From contig JAEWYJ010000094.1 of NCBI GenBank assembly GCA_023395695.1, forward strand, positions 1 through 5,486: DNA of 5,486 bases, in the 5' to 3' direction. Origin of the DNA: Bacillota bacterium (lineage in GTDB: Bacteria; Bacillota; Clostridia; Oscillospirales; Ruminococcaceae). Made by a program: the position numbers and the translations under genes. Position 1 is the first letter of the stretch; each line of letters begins with the position of its first letter. Below the pieces are notes generated by a model that ran no database searches, was not told the DNA's origin, and saw nothing but the letters and a program-made list of their open reading frames with translations. Below are positions 1-5,157 of this stretch, piece by piece.

Positions 1-650
1 GTCTTTTCCAGCAGGGTTTTAAGCTTTGCATTGGTGTCGTCCCATTCCTGCTGAATACCCACCGATGTATCGGTTCCCAATATCTCTCTGATTTGCCTGT
101 CCCAAGCGACGGACATCTTCTCCGGGCTGCTGACCCCCTTCATAAGAAAATCCACCGCCGGAATATCCAGCCCTTCAATGCCCTTTTTTTGAAAGTCGCC
201 ATAATAAAAAATAATGTCCGGCTCAAGCGCAAGCAGCGACTCGGTATTTACCGCAAAGTTGGCATCGACAAAGGACGATTCCACCGACCGCCAATTAGGA
301 AACACCTTTTCGACAATTTGGGGGTTGGATGTCAGAAACGACCGGGCGTTAATACCAATAATCATCTCGGTGTCCGGAATAGCGCTTACTACAAAGGACA
401 TAACCGGCGGGCTTAATATGACAATTCTTTTAATTTGGGCAGAAGCGGGAATTATCACTTCATACCCGCCTAAATCGGTAATGGTGCGCGGCGTACCGGC
501 TTGTACCGGGGCCGCCCCGGCGGACGCGCCGGATACGGCGGGCGATTCGGGGAACTGATCTTCGCTTCCCTGAGGGGCGGATTGCCCGCAAGCCGCCAGT
601 GTCAGGCACAGAGCGGCCGCGGACACGGCGCATATAATTTTATTTTTCAT
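1..650 (-). CDS. ABC transporter substrate-binding lipoprotein, iron-complex (siderophore/heme) type, 3' end cut by window edge
   Basis: Translating the minus strand from ATG at 650-648 gives an open frame of 216 codons that runs off the left edge with no stop. Residues 1-21 are a lipoprotein signal: K2-N-K, a hydrophobic stretch, and a lipobox L18-A-A-C21, so the mature protein should be anchored to the outer face of the membrane. An Ala/Pro/Gly/Ser linker (about 22-53) follows. The binding fold then opens with the family-typical TITDLGGYEVIIP (55-68), IKRIVILSPP (73-82), IIGIN (97-101), FVDANFAVNTESLLALEPDI (127-146, the substrate-binding-protein 'position/length' block) and IFYYGDFQKKG. 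These match the Peripla_BP_2/TroA-like superfamily (COG0614), which delivers ferric siderophores, heme or cobalamin to FecCD-type permeases. The ligand cannot be read from sequence. AAGGAGG sits 7-8 nt before the ATG. The permease and ATPase genes would be expected to the left, outside the window. A strong terminator lies upstream, so the gene probably has its own promoter, but I see no convincing one and no Fur box in 651-757. Confidence 0.88.
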   Translation of the reverse strand, partial: MKNKIICAVSAAALCLTLAACGQSAPQGSEDQFPESPAVSGASAGAAPVQAGTPRTITDLGGYEVIIPASAQIKRIVILSPPVMSFVVSAIPDTEMIIGINARSFLTSNPQIVEKVFPNWRSVESSFVDANFAVNTESLLALEPDIIFYYGDFQKKGIEGLDIPAVDFLMKGVSSPEKMSVAWDRQIREILGTDTSVGIQQEWDDTNAKLKTLLEK

Positions 651-757
651 GTAAAGTCCTCCTTGTGCAGATGTAAACAACCGATTTAAAAGCATCCGGC
701 TCTGGCGGCGTATTTTCGGCGCCGCTGTGTTATCCTTCTCGCCGATGCAAATTAAAA

Positions 758-803
758 GACGCAGCATCGATAAAACAATTGACTGTTTTATCGGCACTGC
801 GTC
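758..803 (-). terminator. Rho-independent terminator of the methyltransferase-MarR/KTR transcription unit
   Basis: Two 20-nt arms (758-777 and 784-803) are inverted repeats matching at 17 of 20 positions, with one 3-nt internal mismatch (CAT opposite TGC) and a 6-nt loop (778-783). Read leftward the hairpin is followed by CTTTTAATTT, a U-rich tail. Read rightward there is no T tract, so it acts on the minus strand. The right arm lies inside the last codons of the KTR gene, and the KTR stop codon (788-790) is in the stem. It should insulate the lipoprotein gene at 1-650 from the upstream genes. Confidence 0.8.
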
Positions 804-976
804 TCGGCGTCTGGCCATTGAACGATAAAAACCTTTTGGTTCTTTGCATTGATTAAGCTTTTTTGTTTGCACTTCGGGCAAAAGAGCGGAAATCGGACAA
901 GCACCGTATCTGCCCGAAGCTGCACCCGTGTTTTATGTCCGCATACGGGGCAGCACACCCATTCGGTCGGCGCCAC
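788..976 (-). CDS. Cys-rich KTR family small zinc-ribbon protein
   Basis: This 62-residue protein has two CxxC pairs, C9-P-V-C12 and C33-P-K-C36, which should hold one zinc ion, plus an extra C8. The K15-T-R17 signature and the order EWVCCPVCGHKTR, then FPLFCPKCKQKSLINAK, then PDAETQCR at the end match the Cys-rich KTR family (Pfam Cys_rich_KTR), whose members are about 55-65 residues, so it looks full length. From general knowledge, family members are often found near antibiotic-resistance and conjugative-transposon genes of gut Firmicutes; their biochemical function is unknown. The start is GTG at 976: an in-frame TGA lies four codons upstream, and GAGGTGG sits just before it as a ribosome binding site. 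The start region contains a perfect tandem duplication of an 8-mer. The gene is 41 nt downstream of the methyltransferase-MarR gene with no terminator between, so the two are probably co-transcribed. It could be a nucleic-acid-binding or regulatory partner, but that is a guess. Confidence 0.82.
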   Translation of the reverse strand: MAPTEWVCCPVCGHKTRVQLRADTVLVRFPLFCPKCKQKSLINAKNQKVFIVQWPDAETQCR

Positions 977-988
977 CTCACCACCTCA
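973..988 (-). repeat. Tandem 8-mer duplication at the KTR start codon
   Basis: The plus strand carries CCACCTCA twice in a row (973-980 and 981-988); on the coding strand this reads TGAGGTGG twice. The upstream copy supplies the Shine-Dalgarno-like GAGGTGG, and the downstream copy contains the GTG start itself. Because 8 is not a multiple of 3, copy-number slippage would change ribosome-binding-site spacing and start usage. Only two copies are present. Confidence 0.7.
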
Positions 989-1017
989 CTTTCCGCATAC
1001 CGTTATAACGTCTGGCG

Positions 1018-2457
1018 CTACGCATGGTTTTGAATTAAACCGATGGCATGCTTGAGAAATCCGTCGATAGCCGCCAATTTATCACCGGGCATATCCGCCA
1101 GATAATTAAAAAGCGCCCTGTCATTTTCATCGTGGTACTTTTCGTGCTCGCGATAGGCTAATCGCCCTTTTTCTGTCAGATAGAGTAAACTGCGCTTTCG
1201 GTCTTTGGCATCATCCTCTTTAGTAATCACCCCCCGCTCGTTGAGTCTTTGCAGCGTTTTATGAACGACAGGCCGGGTAATCCCAAACCTTCGGGCCAGC
1301 TCGGCACTGTGAATCCCGGGGAAATCGCCGACCATTTTGATAATATGGATTTCCCCGCGGTAAAAAGTCATATCTTCGCCGCCAAAGTTGAGAATATTGG
1401 TTTTGGTATTGGCAATTTGTTCGGTGAGCTCAATAAAGGAACGAATGACGTCGCCCGAACAGGCATCGGGCGACATGCTCCCCTTGCGATAGAGTTTGCC
1501 CTCATACCGCGCATCGTCCATACGGTCGGCAGCCGAAAGGCCCGCGGCTTGCACCGCCTTTTCAATCTCCTGACTGCTGGGCGGTAGGGGCACGCCGTCC
1601 AACAGTCCGGACAGCCAGCCGGGCATGTTGGGTGGCGCGTTTTGCCCATGCTCCGCATACTGCCCGACAATCAGCAGGTAGCCTTTGTCTGTTAGGGCCT
1701 CGGACAACTTGCGAATAAAGCCCGATAACTCTCCGCTCACAAAGTTGAGGATACCGGAAGCGATGATGATGTCGTAAGGGCCGCCCAGCGCATCTGCATT
1801 AAAATCGCCTGCGGTCACCTCTACCCGGCGTTCCCCATGGTGCCGGCGCACAATCTCCATTGTGACCTTTGCCACATCGGGCGCTTCAAAAACAGTTGCC
1901 GTGCTGTTTGGAAAGTGCTTTGTAAATTCAATGGCCAAGATGCCCGTCCCGCCGCCCAAATCCAATAGGCGCAGCGGCGTTTTGGGGTCGGGATACAGCT
2001 TTGACATTTGACCCAAAAAGACTTGCAGGCGTCCTGTATACATTTCGGGGATAGAAACCCGTGCCAGCTCCGAAAAGTCATAGGCCGGTTTGGGCAGGGC
2101 GTCTTTACGCTTTAGCTTCTGCTCCAGCTGTGTCAAAGATGTCATGCTCTCTCGGAAAAGTAATGCATCCCCCAGAAACACCTGACTGTTCCGGGATAAA
2201 AAATCCTGTGTTTCCGGCGCGTTGACGTAAAATGCATCCTGCTTTTTAATCCAGCCGCAGGAGACCAATGACAACAGCAGCAACTCAATCTGCCTTTTAT
2301 CGCAGTGCAGCGCCGTTGCAACAGCATCCCCCGTTTGCGGTGTGTCAAGATAGGAGAACACATTCAGACGAATGGCCGCAAAAAGCAGCTGCGCCTCCTG
2401 ATAGTTTTGCATTATTTTATAGTAGCGGCTCGGGTCGTTTTGCATGTTATATATCAT
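1018..2457 (-). CDS. SAM-dependent O-methyltransferase fused to a MarR-type winged-helix regulator
   Basis: A 479-residue protein with two complete halves. Residues about 10-100 form a winged-helix dimerisation domain of the kind found at the N-terminus of O-methyltransferases (IRLNVFSYL, IELLLLSLVSCGWI). Residues about 130-325 are a class I SAM fold: motif I LDLGGGTG (165-172), acidic ribose-binding E191 in VFEAPDV, GDFNADAL (218-225), YDIIIASGILNF (228-239) and GYLLIVG (259-265). Together they resemble Methyltransf_2 (CrtF/acetylserotonin methyltransferase type). The catalytic His of plant members (L-H-D-W) is absent; N238-F-V stands near that place. Residues about 334-479 are a full-length MarR unit: a leading helix, HTH SAELARRFGITRPVVHKTLQRL (384-405), wing with D416-A-K-D-R-K-R and LLYLTEKG, and a C-terminal dimerisation helix. 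ATG 2457 has AGGAGG 8 nt upstream; a second ATG at 2445 is less well placed. It reads divergently from typA and leads into the KTR gene. Whether it methylates a small molecule, senses SAM, or both is unknown. Confidence 0.87.
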   Translation of the reverse strand: MIYNMQNDPSRYYKIMQNYQEAQLLFAAIRLNVFSYLDTPQTGDAVATALHCDKRQIELLLLSLVSCGWIKKQDAFYVNAPETQDFLSRNSQVFLGDALLFRESMTSLTQLEQKLKRKDALPKPAYDFSELARVSIPEMYTGRLQVFLGQMSKLYPDPKTPLRLLDLGGGTGILAIEFTKHFPNSTATVFEAPDVAKVTMEIVRRHHGERRVEVTAGDFNADALGGPYDIIIASGILNFVSGELSGFIRKLSEALTDKGYLLIVGQYAEHGQNAPPNMPGWLSGLLDGVPLPPSSQEIEKAVQAAGLSAADRMDDARYEGKLYRKGSMSPDACSGDVIRSFIELTEQIANTKTNILNFGGEDMTFYRGEIHIIKMVGDFPGIHSAELARRFGITRPVVHKTLQRLNERGVITKEDDAKDRKRSLLYLTEKGRLAYREHEKYHDENDRALFNYLADMPGDKLAAIDGFLKHAIGLIQNHA

Positions 2458-2485
2458 CCCGGAATCCTCCTGTCTGCTACAGCGA

Positions 2486-2501
2486 GTTAGTAATCTCTAA
2501 C
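2486..2501. promoter_or_regulatory. Candidate operator palindrome for the MarR-domain protein
   Basis: GTTAGTAATCTCTAAC has perfect 5-bp arms (GTTAG/CTAAC) around a 6-nt spacer. It lies just downstream of the predicted transcription start of the methyltransferase-MarR gene and upstream of its ribosome binding site, a position where a bound dimer would block transcription. MarR proteins commonly repress their own gene from such 15-20 bp palindromes. The arms are short, so chance occurrence in AT-rich DNA is possible. Confidence 0.4.
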
Positions 2502-2509
2502 CAATTGTA

Positions 2510-2539
2510 AGCATAGCATACGTATTTAATTATTGTCAA
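2510..2539 (-). promoter_or_regulatory. SigA-type promoter of the methyltransferase-MarR/KTR genes
   Basis: On the minus strand a perfect -35 TTGACA (2534-2539) is followed after 18 nt by -10 TATGCT (2510-2515), which has an extended TGn element immediately before it. Transcription would start near 2503, about 45 nt before the ATG at 2457. The spacer is AT-rich. Confidence 0.72.
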
Positions 2540-2676
2540 GCAAATATTTTAAATCTTTCGGCTTTTGGGCCACCTAATAAATCCGCGGACACTTTAACGC
2601 CTTTATAAGCTGTCTGTAATTTTGCTGCTTCCAGCCTATGGCAAAAATGAGCCCTTACATTTTATAACAATTTTTC

Positions 2677-2706
2677 TTGACGCAACCGGCTGGTTCGCTG
2701 TATAAT
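2677..2706 (+). promoter_or_regulatory. SigA-type promoter of typA
   Basis: -35 TTGACG (2677-2682, five of six consensus bases) and a perfect -10 TATAAT (2701-2706), 18 nt apart, preceded by an AT-rich stretch. The transcript would begin near 2713, giving an untranslated leader of about 59 nt before the TTG start of typA. A 7-bp inverted repeat (CCTTACA at 2653-2659, TGTAAGG at 2707-2713) brackets the promoter. No other gene, RNA or repeat is seen in the rest of the 2540-2676 intergenic stretch. Confidence 0.78.
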
Positions 2707-2760
2707 TGTAAGGTTAAAAAATAAATTAATAATGTTGTGCCCTGCAACGGCACGGAAAAT

Positions 2761-2766
2761 AGGTGG
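2761..2766 (+). promoter_or_regulatory. Ribosome binding site deciding the typA start
   Basis: AGGTGG lies 5 nt before TTG 2772 and overlaps the upstream in-frame GTG at 2763, so it cannot serve that GTG. It therefore supports TTG 2772 as the start, giving the family-typical N-terminus MKRTDLRNIAIIAHVDHGK. Confidence 0.65.
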
Positions 2767-2771
2767 ATCAT

Positions 2772-4592
2772 TTGAAAAGAACAGATTTACGCAACATCGC
2801 CATTATTGCGCACGTTGACCACGGCAAAACCACACTGGTCGACGGTATGCTCGCTCAGAGCGGCACCTTCCGCGAAAACCAGCAGGTAGAGGAATGCGTC
2901 ATGGACTCCGGCGCCATCGAGCGTGAGCGCGGCATTACTATTCTGGCAAAAAACGCCTCGGTGAATTATAACGGTACTAAAATTAATATTGTGGATACCC
3001 CCGGACATGCCGATTTTGGCGGAGAGGTTGAGCGTGTGCTCGGCATGGTTTCGGGCGTGCTGCTGCTGGTGGACGCGGCAGAAGGGCCAATGCCGCAGCC
3101 CCGTTTTGTGCTGTCAAAGGCATTGGAGCTGGGCCTGTCGGTGATTGCGGTTGTTAACAAGGTAGACAAGCCCGATGCGCGCGTGCATGAGGTCGTTGAC
3201 GAAGTGCTTGAGCTTATGCTGGACCTTGGCGCCTCCAACGAGCAGCTTGATACCCCTATGGTATTCTGCTCCGGTCGTGCCGGCACCTCCTCCTATTCGC
3301 CCGACGTACAGGGCGCGGATCTGACCGCACTGTTTGAGACGATTCTCGAATACATTCCCTGTCCCGACTTAGACCCCGAAGGCCCGCTGTCGGTGCTTGT
3401 CTCAACGGTCGACTACAATGAATTTGTCGGCCGCACCGCCGTCGGCCGTATTGAGCGCGGCGAAATGAAGGTCAATCAATCGGTCGCTATCTGCGATTTT
3501 CACGATACCACGGTAAATCTGCGCGGCAAAATTACCGCCATCTATCAGTTTGAGGGCATAGGCAGGACGCCGGTGCAGTCGGCCAAGGCCGGAGACATTG
3601 TCATGTTTTCGGGAATTGAGGACATCACCATCGGCAACACGCTGTGCGCGCCCGAAAAAATAGAGCCGATTGAATTCACCAAAATTTCTGAGCCGACCGT
3701 GGAGATGACCTTTGCGGTCAACGACAGCCCGTTTGCCGGAAAGGAAGGTAAATTCGTCACCTCGCGCCAGCTGCGCGACCGCCTGTTTCGTGAACTGTTA
3801 AAGGATGTGTCGCTTCGCGTCGAGGACGGCGCCACCACCGACAGCTTCCGCGTTCTGGGTCGCGGTGAGATGCATCTCTCGGTTTTAATCGAGACCATGC
3901 GCCGCGAGGGCTTTGAGTTTGCCGTCGGCGCGCCCCGCGCCCTGATGCATGAGGAAAACGGCATGCTGATGGAGCCGTTTGAAACCGCGATTATCGACGT
4001 CCCCTCGGGCTCGGTGGGCAGCGTTATGGAAAAGCTCGGCGCCAGAAAGGCCGACCTTATCAGCATGAATCCCGTCGGCGAACGCATGAAGCTTGAATTT
4101 TTGATTCCGTCGCGCGGCCTGTTCGGCTACCGCAGCGAATTTTTGACCGATACCCGCGGCGAGGGCATTATTGCGACGCTGTTCCACGGCTACGACGCCT
4201 TCCGCGGCGAGATTATAAGCCGCCAGAGCGGCTCGCTGATTGCGCACGAGACCGGAGAGGCCGTCACCTATGGCCTGTACAACGCGCAGGAGCGCGGCGA
4301 TCTGTTTATTGATCCCGGCACGCCCGTGTATGCCGGCATGGTGGTTGGCGCCTCCCCCAAGCTGGAGGACATTGTCGTCAACGTCTGTAAGCGCAAGCAC
4401 GTCTCAAATATGCGCGCTTCCGGCTCGGACGACGCACTGCGTCTTACCCCGCCGAGGAAGCTCTCGCTGGAAGCCTGCATTGAATTCATTGCCGACGACG
4501 AACTGCTTGAGGTTACGCCCAAGAGTCTTCGCATCAGAAAGCGGGAGCTCTCGCACGACCTGCGCATGAAGCGCCTTAAAAGCGGCAAATAA
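2772..4592 (+). CDS. typA: Ribosome-associated translational GTPase TypA/BipA
   Basis: From TTG 2772 the product is 606 residues, the usual TypA length. The GTPase domain (about 1-197) has G1 AHVDHGKT (13-20), G2 RGITI (53-57), G3 DTPGHADF (75-82), G4 NKVD (129-132) and a G5-position SGRAG (167-171). Next come an EF-Tu-like beta-barrel domain II (from about 205, PLSVLVSTVDYNEFVGRTAVGRI), EF-G-like domains III and V (LLKDVSLRVEDG, LGRGEMHLSVLIETMRREGFE, then PSGSVGSVMEKLGARKADL and IPSRGLFGYRSEFLTDTRGEG), and the TypA-specific C-terminal domain ending in a basic tail (RMKRLKSGK). TypA binds the ribosome, hydrolyses GTP and is known for roles in 50S assembly, cold growth and stress adaptation. 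GTG at 2763 would add three residues, but family N-termini and the ribosome binding site favour TTG. It has its own promoter and appears monocistronic. No frame damage is seen, and no clear terminator follows the stop. Confidence 0.97.
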   Translation: MKRTDLRNIAIIAHVDHGKTTLVDGMLAQSGTFRENQQVEECVMDSGAIERERGITILAKNASVNYNGTKINIVDTPGHADFGGEVERVLGMVSGVLLLVDAAEGPMPQPRFVLSKALELGLSVIAVVNKVDKPDARVHEVVDEVLELMLDLGASNEQLDTPMVFCSGRAGTSSYSPDVQGADLTALFETILEYIPCPDLDPEGPLSVLVSTVDYNEFVGRTAVGRIERGEMKVNQSVAICDFHDTTVNLRGKITAIYQFEGIGRTPVQSAKAGDIVMFSGIEDITIGNTLCAPEKIEPIEFTKISEPTVEMTFAVNDSPFAGKEGKFVTSRQLRDRLFRELLKDVSLRVEDGATTDSFRVLGRGEMHLSVLIETMRREGFEFAVGAPRALMHEENGMLMEPFETAIIDVPSGSVGSVMEKLGARKADLISMNPVGERMKLEFLIPSRGLFGYRSEFLTDTRGEGIIATLFHGYDAFRGEIISRQSGSLIAHETGEAVTYGLYNAQERGDLFIDPGTPVYAGMVVGASPKLEDIVVNVCKRKHVSNMRASGSDDALRLTPPRKLSLEACIEFIADDELLEVTPKSLRIRKRELSHDLRMKRLKSGK

Positions 4593-4685
4593 GCCAAATG
4601 CAACAACTGCATCTGCTTTGGTGTCATCCGCTTTGCACAATGCATAGGATATAGCATCCCTTTGGTTATTTTCAGCACAAGGGGC
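4593..4685. other. Intergenic stretch between typA and the T-box promoter
   Basis: 93 nt with no plausible gene. An imperfect low-GC hairpin (ATGCATA at 4640-4646 against TATAGCAT at 4650-4657, one bulged A, 3-nt loop) is followed by CCCTTTGGTTATTTT. It is the only candidate for a typA terminator and is weak, so typA transcripts may read into the T-box region. Confidence 0.4.
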
Positions 4686-4714
4686 TTGACAGCATTGCTT
4701 GTCTGTGCTTTAAT
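4686..4714 (+). promoter_or_regulatory. SigA-type promoter of the T-box/trpX transcript
   Basis: Perfect -35 TTGACA (4686-4691), 17-nt spacer, -10 TTTAAT (4709-4714, five of six), with TGn directly upstream of the -10. Transcription would begin near 4721, a few bases before the base of T-box stem I, which is the normal arrangement. Confidence 0.82.
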
Positions 4715-4720
4715 ACAAGA

Positions 4721-5010
4721 AACCGATGATGCGGAGAGTAAACCGATAACGCGCTCACAGAGAGCCGGGGAAAGCTGGAATCCCGGCAGCAACACGAATC
4801 GGTATGGATGGACCGCAGAGGGCGCACGGAAAGGGCAAAGGCCCGAGTATTTTGCGACGCATTCGCCGGCGTTAAAGGGCAGGGGATGTGTTGGCATCCC
4901 GAATAAAGCGGCCGTGCTTTGCGTGCGGCAATCAAGGTGGCACCGCAGGAATGATTTCTTCCTGTCCTTGAAACAATAGTATTGTTTCAAGGACAGGTTT
5001 TTTATTTTTT
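4721..5010 (+). ncRNA. T-box riboswitch leader, tryptophan specific, controlling trpX
   Basis: A tRNA-sensing transcription attenuator. Stem I closes with TGCGG (4730-4734) against CCGCA (4813-4817). The specifier loop has 5' side AGAGTAA (4735-4741) and 3' side ATGGATGGA (4804-4812), above which ACCGAT (4742-4747) pairs with ATCGGT (4798-4803). The codon-plus-purine directly before the basal helix is TGG-A, so the specifier is UGG (Trp, 4809-4811). A distal arm pairs GCCGGG (4764-4769) with CCCGGC (4782-4787). A stem III-like hairpin pairs GGGATG (4883-4888) with CATCCC (4895-4900). The T-box AAGGTGGCACCGC (4934-4946) has bulge UGGC, whose C would pair with discriminator G73, as in bacterial tRNA-Trp. 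In the antiterminator TCAAGG (4932-4937) pairs with CCTTGA (4966-4971) and CAGG (4947-4950, approximately) with CCTG (4961-4964), which excludes the terminator stem. Uncharged tRNA-Trp should thus permit transcription of trpX. Confidence 0.93.
4961..5010 (+). terminator. T-box attenuator terminator
   Basis: A perfect 17-bp stem (CCTGTCCTTGAAACAAT at 4961-4977 with its complement at 4981-4997), a 3-nt AGT loop and a T-rich tail TTTTTTATTTTTT. Its left arm is shared with the 3' half of the antiterminator, so the two folds are mutually exclusive. Confidence 0.95.
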
Positions 5011-5041
5011 AGCAGGGTTTATATCCGGCCGCACACAGTAT

Positions 5042-5062
5042 AAGGAGTGGATTTTAATGTAA
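5042..5062 (+). other. Start-stop element (ribosome binding site followed by ATG-TAA) in the trpX leader
   Basis: AAGGAG at 5042-5047 lies 9 nt before ATG 5057-5059, which is followed at once by TAA 5060-5062. It is the best ribosome binding site between the terminator and trpX, better than that of trpX itself, yet it opens a one-codon reading frame. It may be chance, the remnant of a lost leader peptide or gene start, or a ribosome-parking element. Expression is not shown. Confidence 0.35.
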
Positions 5063-5081
5063 CAGCTCTTTTGGCTTGCAC

Positions 5082-5118
5082 GATGGCGACGCTTATAAAT
5101 TTTTCGCCGTTCACCATC
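5082..5118 (+). other. Possible hairpin in the trpX untranslated leader
   Basis: GATGGCGA (5082-5089) can pair through GGCGA with TCGCC (5104-5108) and through GAT with ATC (5116-5118), leaving a 7-nt bulge and a 14-nt AT-rich loop. No T tract follows, so it is not a terminator. It lies about 40 nt before the trpX ATG. It matches no regulatory RNA that I know. Confidence 0.25.
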
Positions 5119-5157
5119 CCAATTCAACTATTTATGTATGAAAGAGAGCGATTACAG

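Noticed and set aside
93..689. Plus-strand open frames of 62-114 codons
   Set aside because: They lie antisense to the lipoprotein gene, whose minus frame is continuous with signal peptide, lipobox and family motifs. None has a recognisable product or ribosome binding site.
703..724. GC-rich inverted repeat GGCGGCG...CGGCGCC upstream of the lipoprotein gene
   Set aside because: Only about four contiguous base pairs match before a mismatch. No operator or terminator context fits, and no Fur-box-like 19-mer is present.
3545..4400. Long minus-strand frames inside typA (171-180 codons)
   Set aside because: They are GC-rich antisense shadows of a full-length, well-conserved typA and their translations are low-complexity Ser/Arg or Ala/Gly rich.
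4640..4672. Terminator for typA
   Set aside because: The hairpin is short, AT-rich and bulged, and the following tract is interrupted (CCCTTTGGTTATTTT). It is too weak to call as a terminator, so it is only mentioned under the intergenic entry.
4268..4990. 240-codon minus-strand frame from the T-box region into typA
   Set aside because: Antisense to the T-box RNA and the end of typA. Its N-terminus would be encoded by the terminator hairpin and its sequence resembles no family.
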